64,000 nucleotides of DNA from Eubacteriales bacterium (GTDB lineage Bacteria; Bacillota; Clostridia; Lachnospirales; Lachnospiraceae). Location: the NCBI GenBank assembly GCA_030525875.1, contig JAUNDV010000001.1, forward strand, positions 1-64,000, in the 5' to 3' direction. Within the stretch, counting starts at the first letter, position 1, and every line of letters begins with the position of its first letter. Positions 1-9,188 of this stretch are shown here, in pieces. The notes under the pieces were generated by a model, which searched no databases, was not told where the DNA came from, and saw only the letters and a program-made list of their open reading frames with translations. A program made the translations under genes and the position numbers.

Positions 1-332
1 AAATAGTAGTATTATAATTAGGTATTGTGGATTTGTGGAAATGTGTTTAAAAGTCTTGTTTTAAGCATATTTTTGTATGTTTATAATATTGTCGTATTAT
101 GCTTTATAAAATGTGAATTGTCTTGATTACCTGTGTAGATATCAGATTTTGTAAAATGATATCCAGAAAATAAAAATAAAAAGTTAATATAGGATTGTAG
201 ATAATTCACAGTATATAAACAGCTGATTAACAAGGTTATCCACAAAGTTATCCACAAAAATGTTGACAACTTATGTAAAACTACATTGAAAAATTAAATG
301 TTATTGACAAATATAGAAAATTACAAGCTATA
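1..332. other. dnaA downstream flank with DnaA boxes (part of oriC)
   Basis: This non-coding AT-rich stretch lies beyond the dnaA stop codon, where dnaN would be expected past the left edge. Two perfect DnaA boxes TTATCCACA sit at 236-244 and 248-256, spaced 12 bp. Two near-consensus boxes in the opposite orientation (TGTGGATTT, TGTGGAAAT) sit at 26-34 and 34-42. TAGTAG at 4-9 next to them resembles a DnaA-trio. In B. subtilis the unwinding side of the bipartite origin is also downstream of dnaA, so this is inferred to be one half of oriC. No convincing gene is seen here. Confidence 0.7.
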
Positions 333-1703
333 TTATGGGCTAAGTTTTTTTGTAAGTATCTCAATAGTAGAATAAAGCTTATCGTCTTTTTCCATATCTT
401 TAGTTATCTTTTCTTTTCCATATATTATGGTGCTATGGTCTCTTCCTCCCATAGCTTTACCTATTTGCTGTAGTGGAAGAGTAGTCATATTGCAGCAAAG
501 ATACATTGCAATCTGTCTTGGGTAAGCAATTTCTTTTGTCTTTTTTGTAGAAATAATATCTTTTGCTTCTATATTAAAATGTTCAGCTACAACAGAAATA
601 ATTCTTTCAGGTGTCAGTTCGTTTGAATTCCCATCTGATCCTATCAGATCTTCAAGGATTTTTCTTGCCATATCTACATTTATTTCTGTTTTTTCGAGTC
701 TTGCTTTTGCAACTATTCTTGTCAGTGCTCCCTCTAATTCTCGAATATTAGATTTTATATTTGTGGCAATGTATTTTATAACTTCATCGTCAATGTTATA
801 TCCTTCCATATCTTCTTTTTTACGGAGGATTGCCATTCTTGTTTCAAAATTAGGCGGTTGGATATCTACCATAAGACCCCATTCAAATCGGGATCTTAAT
901 CTTTCTTCAAGATTATCTATGGCTTTAGGTGGTTTATCAGATGAAATTATTATCTGTTTGTTTCTTTCATTAAGAGCATTGAAAGTATGGAAGAATTCTT
1001 CCTGAGTACTTTCTTTACCTACAATAAACTGAATATCATCTATTAAAAGAACATCCAGATCTCTGTATTTGCTTCTAAAATCAGAGGTATTATAGTCACC
1101 TTTTTTATTACGAATAGATTCTACGTAATCATTTGTAAATGTTTCACTTGTTACATATAAGATATTAGAAGTAGGATCATTTTTTAATATATAATGTGCG
1201 ATTGCATGCATAAGGTGAGTTTTTCCGAGTCCAACACCTCCATATATATATAAAATTTTGTATGCCTGACCTGGACTTTCTGCTACAGCAAGAGAAGCAG
1301 CATGAGCCAGATTATTGTTTGGTCCTACTACAAAGGTATCAAATGTATATTTAGGATTAAGATTAGCTTTCTTTATAAGGGAAAGATCAACTCCATCATC
1401 TGTTGTTGCTTTATTTTGTATATTGTTTTCCTGAGGTATTACAATATCTTTTTCTAATACAAAAACAGGATCGAGATTGCAGCCTGTGACTTCTGCAATA
1501 GCAACCTTAAAGAATTTTTGATATTTTTTTGTTACAATGTCTAATGTTATATCATCAGATGCGATTATAAAAAGATTATTATTGTCGCAATGGCTTAATT
1601 TGAGTGGCATAAGCCAGGTTGCGTAGGAAACATCAGATATATCAAATTCAGATTTCATATAATCTAATATTTCATCCCATTTTTGATTAATTTTTTGTAT
1701 CAT
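333..1703 (-). CDS. dnaA: Chromosomal replication initiator protein DnaA
   Basis: DnaA binds DnaA boxes and melts the origin. The 456-residue protein shows the family layout: N-terminal helicase-loader domain, AAA+ core with Walker A GGVGLGKTH near residues 155-163 and Walker B LLIDDIQF, and a C-terminal DNA-binding domain with the signature GGRDHSTIIYG. I chose the ATG at 1703 because an AAGGA-type ribosome site lies just upstream on the minus strand. The upstream in-frame ATG at 1739 adds 12 atypical residues and has no ribosome site. The gene is divergent from everything to its right, and both flanks carry DnaA boxes. Confidence 0.97.
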   Translation of the reverse strand: MIQKINQKWDEILDYMKSEFDISDVSYATWLMPLKLSHCDNNNLFIIASDDITLDIVTKKYQKFFKVAIAEVTGCNLDPVFVLEKDIVIPQENNIQNKATTDDGVDLSLIKKANLNPKYTFDTFVVGPNNNLAHAASLAVAESPGQAYKILYIYGGVGLGKTHLMHAIAHYILKNDPTSNILYVTSETFTNDYVESIRNKKGDYNTSDFRSKYRDLDVLLIDDIQFIVGKESTQEEFFHTFNALNERNKQIIISSDKPPKAIDNLEERLRSRFEWGLMVDIQPPNFETRMAILRKKEDMEGYNIDDEVIKYIATNIKSNIRELEGALTRIVAKARLEKTEINVDMARKILEDLIGSDGNSNELTPERIISVVAEHFNIEAKDIISTKKTKEIAYPRQIAMYLCCNMTTLPLQQIGKAMGGRDHSTIIYGKEKITKDMEKDDKLYSTIEILTKKLSP

Positions 1704-2092
1704 TTGATCCTTTTCCTTGTCTATCACAAAAAAACGCATTTCATCTTGTTGCTAAAATAAAAAGATAAAATGAGTTCCTTCATTATTATAATATGTTACT
1801 ATATAAGCCCTTATATTTTACTCTAAAATACTATTTTATTCAAGTTTATATTGTGGATAAGACTTAACATTGCTTGTGTATTAATTTATAAGTTATTAAC
1901 ATATTCTGAAAAAATTATACACAATTTATCAACAATTGTGGAAATCTTTAGATTAGAAGGTTTAAGTTATGTTTTATAAAAAGACCATTACAAAAGGGTT
2001 TTAGTGTGATATAACAAATCCGTACTGTATCCACAGCTTGTGGAATAGTAACATTATTATGCTTTGTGGATAAGCATAGAAAAGAGGAAAAA
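1704..2092. other. dnaA upstream intergenic region with DnaA boxes (part of oriC)
   Basis: This is the divergent intergenic region between dnaA and the ECF S-component gene. Perfect reverse-orientation DnaA boxes TGTGGATAA lie at 1852-1860 and 2065-2073. Near-consensus boxes lie at 1915-1923 (TTATACACA), 1926-1934 (TTATCAACA), 1937-1945 (TGTGGAAAT), 2027-2035 (GTATCCACA) and 2039-2047. Clustering on the dnaA promoter side suggests both origin function and dnaA autoregulation, which is inference from the family. The last box lies only about 20 bp before the ATG of the next gene. Confidence 0.8.
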
Positions 2093-2713
2093 ATGAATAG
2101 AGAACAGAAAACAAAATGGACTGTAAGTGTTGCACTTATGGCAGCTGTTGTAGTAGTACTTGCAAATACACCGCTTGGCATGATACAGCTTCCTATTATT
2201 AAGGCAACAACTGTACACATTCCTGTAATTCTTGGAGCGATAATTTTAGGGCCACTTGCTGGTGGGATTCTTGGATTAGTATTTGGCATATGTTCAGTGA
2301 TTTCAAATACTATGACACCTACCTTACTGAGTTTTGCATTTTCACCATTTCTTACAACTACAGGTATATTTGGTGTATTAAAGTCTTTATGGATTGCAGT
2401 AGGATGTAGGGTCCTTTTGGGAGTACTGGCAGGATATATATGGAAATTAATAGGAAGATTGAATGTAAATAATGTATTTACTATTTCTATAACAGCATTT
2501 TTATCTTCATTTCTCCATACCATGATGGTCATGTTAAGTATCTATAAGCTATTTGCAGTGCAGTATGCAGCAGTAAAATCAGTTGCGATTGATGCAGTAT
2601 GGGGACTTATAATGGGAACTATAGTTGGTTCAGGTATTCCAGAGGCTATTGCAGCAGCTGTAATAGTTACAGCAATAGCAAAGGTTCTTTTGAAGGTTGT
2701 TAAAAATTTCTAA
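2093..2713 (+). CDS. ECF transporter S component, possibly for pantothenate or another vitamin
   Basis: This is a 206-residue, very hydrophobic protein with about six predicted membrane segments and the N-terminal basic stretch plus AxxAA-rich first helix of ECF S components. These proteins bind a vitamin and share a separate energising module (EcfA/A'/T), which is not encoded in this window. The ATG at 2093 follows a GAGGAAA ribosome site; an in-frame GTG at 2066 lies inside a DnaA box and is unlikely to be used. The CoaX-like gene starts 9 bp after the stop, so the substrate may be pantothenate (PanT-like). That assignment rests on context only. Confidence 0.75.
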   Translation: MNREQKTKWTVSVALMAAVVVVLANTPLGMIQLPIIKATTVHIPVILGAIILGPLAGGILGLVFGICSVISNTMTPTLLSFAFSPFLTTTGIFGVLKSLWIAVGCRVLLGVLAGYIWKLIGRLNVNNVFTISITAFLSSFLHTMMVMLSIYKLFAVQYAAVKSVAIDAVWGLIMGTIVGSGIPEAIAAAVIVTAIAKVLLKVVKNF

Positions 2714-2722
2714 GGTGATTAA

Positions 2723-3544
2723 ATGATTATTACTGTAAATATTGAAAATACAAATATAAATATAAGTGGCTACAGGGGAGATGAGATTTGCTTTTTAGGA
2801 AGTACTGAAGCCGATAATAAAAAAACGGTTTTGGATTATATATTACTTTTTAAAAGCATTTTGAATTATTATTCAGTTGCCAATGAAAATATAGAAGGCG
2901 GAATAATTTCATCAGTAGTTCCTAACCTTACAGAGAAAATTCAAATTGCCTGGAGGGAGATATCAGGCAAAGAATTTATGATACTTGGACCTGGCATAAA
3001 GACAGGGCTTTCAATACTTACAGATAATCCAGCTGAAAGAGGAAATGATTTAGTTGCCTGCTGTACAGGAGCTGTTAATATTATGGATGGTCCTCTTATG
3101 GTTATAAGTATGGGAATAGCAACCAGTATATGTATAATAAATGAGAAAAATCAATATATTGGAGGTATGATATTTCCGGGTGTAGGAATATCTCTTGATG
3201 CACTTTGTGAGCATGCTGCAAAGCTTAATCAGGTAAGAATTGATGTACCAAAGCATTTTATTGGAACTAATACAGAACAAGCTTTAAGAAGTGGTATTAT
3301 TTATGGAAATGCTTCATGTATAGATGGCATGGTAGACAGAGCAGAAGAGGAACTAGGTGTAAAGCTTAAGGTAATAGCAACGGGAGAATATGCTTCTAAA
3401 ATAATACCTTATTGCAGAAAAAATATAGTTATAGATCCTAATCTTTTATCTAATGGCCTTAAGGTGATTTATGACAGAAACATAATATTAAAGAAGGGGT
3501 CTAGTCATAAAAATACTAAATATAGGAAAAGTGATACTATATAA
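2723..3544 (+). CDS. coaX: CoaX-like (type III pantothenate kinase family) protein with degenerate motifs
   Basis: The 273-residue protein aligns by eye with type III pantothenate kinases, which make 4'-phosphopantothenate for CoA. Matches include GPGIKTGL, the DNPAERGND stretch holding the expected catalytic Asp (D109), GGMIFPG and the IGTNTEQALRSG block. However, the N-terminal nucleotide-binding motif DxGNT reads NIENT (D6N, G8E), the second motif DxGTAT reads SMGIAT (Asp to Ser at 129), and the late TGG reads TGE. It may be altered in cation or nucleotide use, or be a non-catalytic relative. It sits directly after the ECF S component and probably shares its mRNA. Confidence 0.75.
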   Translation: MIITVNIENTNINISGYRGDEICFLGSTEADNKKTVLDYILLFKSILNYYSVANENIEGGIISSVVPNLTEKIQIAWREISGKEFMILGPGIKTGLSILTDNPAERGNDLVACCTGAVNIMDGPLMVISMGIATSICIINEKNQYIGGMIFPGVGISLDALCEHAAKLNQVRIDVPKHFIGTNTEQALRSGIIYGNASCIDGMVDRAEEELGVKLKVIATGEYASKIIPYCRKNIVIDPNLLSNGLKVIYDRNIILKKGSSHKNTKYRKSDTI

Positions 3545-3584
3545 GGTGTAAAAAAATATAATTGAAAATATATTAAAAATAAGG

Positions 3585-3614
3585 TTGACATACCTTTAGT
3601 TTTATCTATATAAT
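3585..3614 (+). promoter_or_regulatory. Sigma-A type promoter of rpmH
   Basis: A perfect -35 box TTGACA at 3585-3590 and a perfect -10 box TATAAT at 3609-3614 are separated by 18 bp. They lie about 65 bp upstream of the rpmH start, as expected for a strong ribosomal-protein promoter. Confidence 0.85.
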
Positions 3615-3677
3615 GTGTAAGATGTTTATACTGTAATAGTTAGTTAAGGATTAAGAAAGTTAGGAGGTGAATATATC

Positions 3678-3812
3678 ATGAAAATGACATTTCAGCCAAA
3701 GAAGATACAGAGATCAAAGGTTCACGGTTTCAGAGCCAGAATGAGCAGCGCAGGCGGAAGAAAAGTGCTTGCTAACAGAAGAGCTAAGGGTAGAGCTAGA
3801 TTATCAGCCTAA
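3678..3812 (+). CDS. rpmH: 50S ribosomal protein L34
   Basis: This is a 44-residue basic protein starting [17 protein letters not shown] and ending KGRARLSA, the classic L34 pattern. An AGGAGG ribosome site lies about 8 bp before the ATG. It is a small structural protein of the large ribosomal subunit. It is first in the rpmH-rnpA-yidD-yidC-jag block common to Firmicutes origins, and is followed by a hairpin that should partly separate it from rnpA. Confidence 0.98.
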   Translation: MKMTFQPKKIQRSKVHGFRARMSSAGGRKVLANRRAKGRARLSA

Positions 3813-3820
3813 GGTTATAC

Positions 3821-3852
3821 GGACCGCTTTTAGCGGTCCGTTATTTTCTTTT
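3821..3852 (+). terminator. Hairpin terminator/attenuator between rpmH and rnpA
   Basis: GGACCGCT (3821-3828) pairs with AGCGGTCC (3832-3839) around a 3-nt loop, followed by a T-rich tail to 3852. It ends only 8 bp before the rnpA ATG, so it probably lowers read-through from the strong rpmH promoter into rnpA. Confidence 0.85.
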
Positions 3853-3860
3853 AAAAGCTT

Positions 3861-4205
3861 ATGAAGAATTTTCCATCAATAAAAAAACATTCAGATTATC
3901 AATATATATATAAGAATGGTATTTCAAGTGCAACGGGACTGTTGGTAATGTACCTGATAAAAAATCAGGGAGAGACTAATCGTCTCGGTATTAGTGTAAG
4001 CAAAAAAGTTGGAAATAGTGTCGTAAGACATACTTTTGTCCGTAGGATGAGAGAAATTTTTAGATTAAATAAAGACATAACTATTCAGGGATATGACATT
4101 ATAATAGTAGCCAGGAATCAGGCAGGGAAGGTTTCATATGATCAGTTAAACAGAGATTATATAAAGCTTCTCAAACGTCATAATATTTATTTAGAATTGA
4201 AGTGA
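3861..4205 (+). CDS. rnpA: Ribonuclease P protein component
   Basis: The 114-residue basic protein assists the RNase P RNA in removing tRNA 5' leaders. It has the central family block [18 protein letters not shown] followed by RRMREIFRL. The usually conserved RNR motif after VV reads RHT here. No good ribosome site precedes the ATG, which directly follows the U-tract of the upstream hairpin; translation may depend on local structure. The gene order rpmH-rnpA-yidD-yidC-jag confirms identity. Confidence 0.95.
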   Translation: MKNFPSIKKHSDYQYIYKNGISSATGLLVMYLIKNQGETNRLGISVSKKVGNSVVRHTFVRRMREIFRLNKDITIQGYDIIIVARNQAGKVSYDQLNRDYIKLLKRHNIYLELK

Positions 4206-4221
4206 ATTCAGAAGGAATGAT

Positions 4222-4437
4222 ATGGTTGCGAATTTTTTTATCAAAATGATAAGGTTCTATCAGAAATATTTAAGTCCTTTAAAAGTTAATATTCACTGTA
4301 TTTACACACCTACCTGCTCTCAATACGCCATTGAAGCAATAAAAAAGTATGGTGCGTTTAAAGGTTGTTTGTTGGCAGCATGGAGAATATTAAGATGTAA
4401 TCCATTTGCCAAGGGCGGTTATGACCCTGTTCCTTAA
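4222..4437 (+). CDS. yidD: Membrane protein insertion efficiency factor YidD
   Basis: This 71-residue protein has the YidD signature: an amphipathic start, YQKYLSPL, the [11 protein letters not shown] cysteine motif, and [17 protein letters not shown] at the end. The family assists YidC/Sec-dependent membrane insertion at the inner face of the membrane. It lies 16 bp after rnpA and directly ahead of yidC. Confidence 0.96.
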   Translation: MVANFFIKMIRFYQKYLSPLKVNIHCIYTPTCSQYAIEAIKKYGAFKGCLLAAWRILRCNPFAKGGYDPVP

Positions 4438-4456
4438 TTGTTTAGGAGGTTATATT

Positions 4457-5743
4457 TTGACACCATTATTTTTGACAAAGACCGGAGGATTTCTCGGTCC
4501 TATCGCTGACTTGATGGGAATAATCATGGATCTCATTTTCCGTGTAACATCAAGTATGGGAGTATTAAACATTGGACTTTGCATTATTATCTTTACTATT
4601 GTTACAAGAATTATAATGTATCCGCTTTCTTATAAGCAGGCAAAGTCACAGAAGCTTATGGCTGTTATTCAGCCTGAAATTATGGCAATTCAGGCCAGGT
4701 ACAAGGGAAAAGAAAATGATCAGCAGGCAATGCTTATGCAGAATGCTGAGATTAAGGCAGTTTACGAAAAGTATGGAACAAGTATGACAGGCGGATGCTT
4801 ACAGCTTATCATCCAGATGCCTATCATTTTTGCTCTTTACAGAGTAATTCTTAATATCCCTGCTTACGTACCTTCAGTAAAGGTATATTTTGAAAATGTT
4901 GTTTCATCTATAGGTGGAAGTGCAGCAATAGCTAATGTAAATGAGTTTGCACATTCTACAGAAGCACTTTCTAAGATTGTTACAACAGCAAGAATAGCAG
5001 AGGGTACAATATCAACAGAAAATCATATTATAGATTTCCTCTATAATTTAAATCCTGACCAGTGGACAAAATTTGCTGAGTTTGTTACAGACAAGGGAAT
5101 GATTCTTGAGCAGGCAATGGAGCAGGTATTTACACCTAATGTAATGGCTATTCAGCAGATGAATGAATTCTTTGGAATTAACCTTGCTACCTCACCTTCA
5201 GCTTATGGAATGCTTTCACCTAAGGCATGGATAATCCCAATACTTGCAGGTTTATCACAGTATCTTGCTACAAAGCTTATGCAGGCACAGACACCTCAGA
5301 TGAATGATGAAAATAACCCAACTGCAGGAATGATGAAGGGTATGAATATTATGATGCCTTTAATGTCAGTATTCTTCTGCTTCAGTTTTGCATCTGGTGT
5401 TGGTATATACTGGGTAGCTTCATCACTTATCATGGGTATTCAGCAGTATTTCCTTAATAAGCATATGAATAAGATTGATATGGACGAGCTTATTAAGAAA
5501 AATATAGATAAAGCAAATGCTAAGAGAGCAAAGAAGGGACTTCCTCCTATCAATGAAAAAACTGCAGAAGAAAACTACAAGAAGATGCAGGCTAAGATGG
5601 AGAGAATAGAAGCTAAGAGACAGGTTCAGCTCGACGAAACCAAGGTAAGAATAGAGGAAGCAAATAAGTATTATAAGACTGATAGTATTGCAGACAGAGC
5701 AAAGATGGTTCAGCAGTACAATGAAAAGCATGGCAAAAAATAA
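4457..5743 (+). CDS. yidC: Membrane protein insertase YidC/Oxa1
   Basis: The 428-residue protein has an N-terminal membrane segment, the conserved insertase core from about residue 35 (VTRIIMYPLSYKQAKS), the hydrophilic-groove helices, and a lysine-rich C-terminal tail. YidC inserts and folds membrane proteins with or without Sec. I chose a TTG start at 4457 because AGGAGG lies 7 bp upstream (4444-4449). The longer reading frame would overlap yidD and has no ribosome site. The loop between the first core helices and the later ones is longer than in B. subtilis SpoIIIJ. Confidence 0.93.
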   Translation: MTPLFLTKTGGFLGPIADLMGIIMDLIFRVTSSMGVLNIGLCIIIFTIVTRIIMYPLSYKQAKSQKLMAVIQPEIMAIQARYKGKENDQQAMLMQNAEIKAVYEKYGTSMTGGCLQLIIQMPIIFALYRVILNIPAYVPSVKVYFENVVSSIGGSAAIANVNEFAHSTEALSKIVTTARIAEGTISTENHIIDFLYNLNPDQWTKFAEFVTDKGMILEQAMEQVFTPNVMAIQQMNEFFGINLATSPSAYGMLSPKAWIIPILAGLSQYLATKLMQAQTPQMNDENNPTAGMMKGMNIMMPLMSVFFCFSFASGVGIYWVASSLIMGIQQYFLNKHMNKIDMDELIKKNIDKANAKRAKKGLPPINEKTAEENYKKMQAKMERIEAKRQVQLDETKVRIEEANKYYKTDSIADRAKMVQQYNEKHGKK

Positions 5744-5760
5744 ATAGAGGAGAAATGACT

Positions 5761-6408
5761 ATGGAGGCTATCAGAGTTTCAGCTAAGACTCTTGATGATG
5801 CAATAACAAAAGCTTGTGTTGAGCTTGGTGCAACTTCAGAGACTATAGAATATGAAATAATAGAAACCGGATCAAATGGTGTATTTGGAATTGGCGCAAA
5901 GCCATATGTCATCAGTGCCTGTATTAAGGAGCCTGAGGAATTAAGTCCAACAGACAAAGCGGTAGAATTCTTAAATTCAATATTTGAAGGAATGAAGATG
6001 ACCGTTAATGTAGATGCAGAATACAATGAAGAGGAATCAGAGATTTCAATAAAACTAACAGGAGATGATATGGGAGTTCTTATTGGAAAGAGAGGTCAGA
6101 CTCTTGATGCTCTTCAGTATTTAACTGGACAGGTTGTAAATAAGCACTTAAATGATTATATAAGAGTTAAGCTTGATACAGAAAATTATAGAGAGAGAAG
6201 AAAAGAAACTCTCGAAACACTTGCAAAAAACATTTCATATAAGGTTAAGCGTACAAAAAGACCAGTTGCACTTGAGCCTATGAATCCTTACGAAAGAAGA
6301 ATAATACATTCAGTTCTTCAGGGAGATAAGGAGGTTCTCACAAGATCTGAGGGAGAAGAGCCATACAGACATGTTGTTATCTGTGCAGCAAAGAAAAAGA
6401 GAGTTTGA
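5761..6408 (+). CDS. jag: RNA-binding protein Jag/KhpB
   Basis: This 215-residue protein has the Jag N-terminal domain (start MEAIRVSAKTLDDAI, with the GVFGIGAKP motif), a KH-II domain with GVLIGKRGQTLDALQ, and a C-terminal R3H domain ending in the RHVVI block. KhpB pairs with KhpA to bind RNA and affects cell elongation in Gram-positives. ATG 5761 is preferred because GAGGAG at 5747-5752 is 8 bp away; the ATG at 5755 is only 2 bp from it. It closes the rpmH-yidC block. Confidence 0.94.
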   Translation: MEAIRVSAKTLDDAITKACVELGATSETIEYEIIETGSNGVFGIGAKPYVISACIKEPEELSPTDKAVEFLNSIFEGMKMTVNVDAEYNEEESEISIKLTGDDMGVLIGKRGQTLDALQYLTGQVVNKHLNDYIRVKLDTENYRERRKETLETLAKNISYKVKRTKRPVALEPMNPYERRIIHSVLQGDKEVLTRSEGEEPYRHVVICAAKKKRV

Positions 6409-6428
6409 TCTTAAGAAATAATAATAAA

Positions 6429-6470
6429 AGTCATACAGCTGGAATTTATCAGTTGTATGGCTTTTTTTGT
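6429..6470 (+). terminator. Rho-independent terminator after jag
   Basis: A 13-bp stem (6429-6441 with 6450-6462, two G-U pairs) is closed by an 8-nt loop and followed by a run of seven T. It ends the rpmH-to-jag transcription unit before mnmG. Confidence 0.93.
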
Positions 6471-6534
6471 GGTATACTGATAGGATTCTTGATATAATAA
6501 AATGTAAAATTATTTTAGAAAAGTGGATCTGTAT

Positions 6535-8442
6535 ATGAATAATCATATTGAAGAAGAATTTGATATTATTGTTGTTGGTGCTGGACATGCAGGCTGTGAA
6601 GCTGCACTTGCTTCAGCAAGGCTTGGATTAAAAACTGTAATGTTTACGGTAAGCGTAGACAGTATAGCTTTGATGCCATGTAATCCAAACATAGGAGGAA
6701 CATCAAAGGGACATCTTGTGTGCGAATTAGATGCTCTTGGAGGTGAGATGGGTAAATGTATAGATAAGGCATTTATCCAGACTAAGATGCTTAATGTTTC
6801 AAAGGGACCTGCGGTACATAGTCTTAGAGCACAGGCTGATAAACAGTTTTATATTCATGAAATGAGAAAAACAGTAGAAAATACAGACAATCTCTATATT
6901 AAACAGGCAGAGGTTAGTGAGCTTATTACTGAAGAGATTAAAGATGGTTTAAAGATAAATGGAGTTGTAACCTCTTCAGGGGCTGTTTATAAATCAAAAA
7001 AAGTTGTTTTATGTACAGGTGTCTATTTAAATGCTAGATGTATATATGGAGATGTGAGTGAGTATACAGGGCCAAATGGACTTAGAGCTGCAAATCATCT
7101 CACAAAGTCTATGATGGATAAGGGAATATCTGTAAGAAGGTTTAAAACGGGAACACCGGCAAGAGTAGACTCAAGAAGTATAGATTTCTCAAAAATGGAA
7201 GAACAAAAGGGCGATGATTTCATAAGGCCATTTTCATTTTCAAATGATCCATGGGATATAGAAAAAGATCAGGTTTCGTGCTGGCTTACATATACAAATG
7301 AAGATACGCACAATATTATCAGAGATAATATTGACAGATCTCCTCTTTATTCAGGAGATATAAAGGGAACAGGTCCTAGGTATTGTCCTTCAATAGAGGA
7401 TAAGGTAATGAAATTTCCTGATAAGGAAAGGCATCAGATATTTATAGAGCCAGAGGGACTATACACAAATGAAATGTATCTTTCAGGACTAAGTTCATCT
7501 TTGCCAGAGGATGTACAGCATGCCATGGTAAGAAGCATTAAGGGACTTGAAAACGCTCAGATAGTAAGAAATGCTTATGCTATAGAATATGATTGTATAG
7601 ATGCAAACCAGCTTAAACCAACATTGGAATTTAAGCGAATAGAAGGACTGTATTCTGCTGGACAGTTAAATGGTTCATCAGGATATGAAGAGGCAGCAGT
7701 ACAGGGATTTATGGCTGGTGTAAATGCAGCAAGATCTGCACTAGGAAAAGATGAGATAGTATTAGACAGATCAGATGCATATATAGGTGTACTTATAGAT
7801 GATCTTGTAACTAAGGAAAGTTTTGAACCTTATAGAATGATGACCTCAAGGGCAGAATACAGACTTCTGTTAAGGCAGGATAATGCAGATATAAGACTTA
7901 GAAAGATAGGCCATGATATAGGACTTGTTTCAGATGAAGAATATGAGGCATTTGAAGATAAATTGAAAATGATTGCTGATGAAATTTCTCGTATGGAAAC
8001 AAAAATTGCTGGCTCTAATCAGAGAGTAAATGATTTTCTTAATAAATATAATTCAGCTTTACTTGAAAATAGTAAAGGTGTAAGTTTTGCAAGTCTTATA
8101 AGAAGACCAGAATTAAATTATGAGCTGCTTGAAGAGATAGATGATGAAAGACCAGAGCTTCCATGGAGAGTAAGGGAGCAGGTAAATATTGAAATAAAAT
8201 ATGAAGGATATATAAGACGTCAGCTCCAGCAGGTAAAACAGTTTAAAAAACTTGAAGGTAAAAAACTTCCAAAGGATATTGATTATAAAGAGCTTAGTGG
8301 ATTGAGAATAGAAGCACAGCAGAAGCTAAATCTTATTAAGCCTGAAAATATTGGTCAGGCTGGAAGAATATCAGGTGTTTCGCCAGCTGATATTTCGGTG
8401 TTGCTTATTTATCTTGAACAGTTGAGGAATAAAAAAGAATGA
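6535..8442 (+). CDS. mnmG: tRNA uridine-34 5-carboxymethylaminomethyl modification enzyme MnmG
   Basis: This 635-residue FAD protein partners MnmE to install the cmnm5 group on wobble U34 of several tRNAs. It has the FAD-binding start [17 protein letters not shown], the [15 protein letters not shown] signature, and the AQFRxxx-type C-terminal helical domain ending near the stop. ATG 6535 is preferred over the in-frame GTG at 6523, which adds four unconserved residues. The stop overlaps rsmG by 4 bp, so the two are translationally coupled. Confidence 0.96.
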   Translation: MNNHIEEEFDIIVVGAGHAGCEAALASARLGLKTVMFTVSVDSIALMPCNPNIGGTSKGHLVCELDALGGEMGKCIDKAFIQTKMLNVSKGPAVHSLRAQADKQFYIHEMRKTVENTDNLYIKQAEVSELITEEIKDGLKINGVVTSSGAVYKSKKVVLCTGVYLNARCIYGDVSEYTGPNGLRAANHLTKSMMDKGISVRRFKTGTPARVDSRSIDFSKMEEQKGDDFIRPFSFSNDPWDIEKDQVSCWLTYTNEDTHNIIRDNIDRSPLYSGDIKGTGPRYCPSIEDKVMKFPDKERHQIFIEPEGLYTNEMYLSGLSSSLPEDVQHAMVRSIKGLENAQIVRNAYAIEYDCIDANQLKPTLEFKRIEGLYSAGQLNGSSGYEEAAVQGFMAGVNAARSALGKDEIVLDRSDAYIGVLIDDLVTKESFEPYRMMTSRAEYRLLLRQDNADIRLRKIGHDIGLVSDEEYEAFEDKLKMIADEISRMETKIAGSNQRVNDFLNKYNSALLENSKGVSFASLIRRPELNYELLEEIDDERPELPWRVREQVNIEIKYEGYIRRQLQQVKQFKKLEGKKLPKDIDYKELSGLRIEAQQKLNLIKPENIGQAGRISGVSPADISVLLIYLEQLRNKKE

Positions 8443-9188
8443 CAGAGCTATTCAGAACAGAATTAGAAGATGGTATAAAATTACTTAATATTGAGCTTAG
8501 TGAGAAACAGAAAGAACAGCTTTATGAGTATTATAATATGCTTGTAGAGAAAAATAAGGTTATGAATCTTACCGCAATTACAGAGGAAAAAGAGTTTGTA
8601 AAAAAGCATATTATAGATAGTCTTGCTATTATCAATGCTGGAGAAGAAATAACTAATATTCTTACAAAAGGAGATATAGACCTTATTGATGTTGGGACAG
8701 GAGCCGGACTTCCAGGTATAGTTCTTAAAATAGCATTTCCAAAGTTAAGAATAACTCTTTTCGATTCGCTTATGAAACGACTTAAGTTTTTGGATGAAGT
8801 TATTGATAAGCTTGATTTAAAGGATATAACTACTCTTCATGGAAGAGCAGAAGATATAGGAAGAGATAAAAAATACAGGGAGAAGTTTGATATAGTGGTA
8901 TCTAGAGCTGTTGCAAATATGTCAACACTTTCTGAATACTGTATTCCTCTTGTTAAACCACTTGGCCTTTTTATTCCATATAAATCAGGTGAAATCAAAG
9001 ATGAACTTAAAATAGCAGAAAAAGCTATAAGAATACTTGGAGGAGAAGTATGCTCATCTGAATTATATGAATTACCTGAAAGTGATATTAAGAGATCTTT
9101 GATAGTGATAGAAAAAATAAAGCGTACTCCTATGGAATATCCAAGAAAGGCAGGGGTTCCTGCAAAGGAACCGATAGGATCCAAATAA
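8439..9188 (+). CDS. rsmG: 16S rRNA (guanine-527-N7) methyltransferase RsmG
   Basis: The 249-residue SAM-dependent methyltransferase has the family motifs [13 protein letters not shown], and the SAM-binding motif [15 protein letters not shown], followed by VVSRAVANM. It methylates G527 of 16S rRNA. Its start overlaps the mnmG stop (ATGA) and its stop overlaps the mnmE start by one base (TAATG). A C-terminal extension rich in PxxKxG is typical of Gram-positive members. Confidence 0.96.
   Translation: MTELFRTELEDGIKLLNIELSEKQKEQLYEYYNMLVEKNKVMNLTAITEEKEFVKKHIIDSLAIINAGEEITNILTKGDIDLIDVGTGAGLPGIVLKIAFPKLRITLFDSLMKRLKFLDEVIDKLDLKDITTLHGRAEDIGRDKKYREKFDIVVSRAVANMSTLSEYCIPLVKPLGLFIPYKSGEIKDELKIAEKAIRILGGEVCSSELYELPESDIKRSLIVIEKIKRTPMEYPRKAGVPAKEPIGSK

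Noticed and set aside
1948..2532. Minus-strand 194-codon ORF over the ECF S-component gene
   Set aside because: No ribosome site and no family pattern; the plus-strand frame is a clear membrane protein with a good ribosome site.
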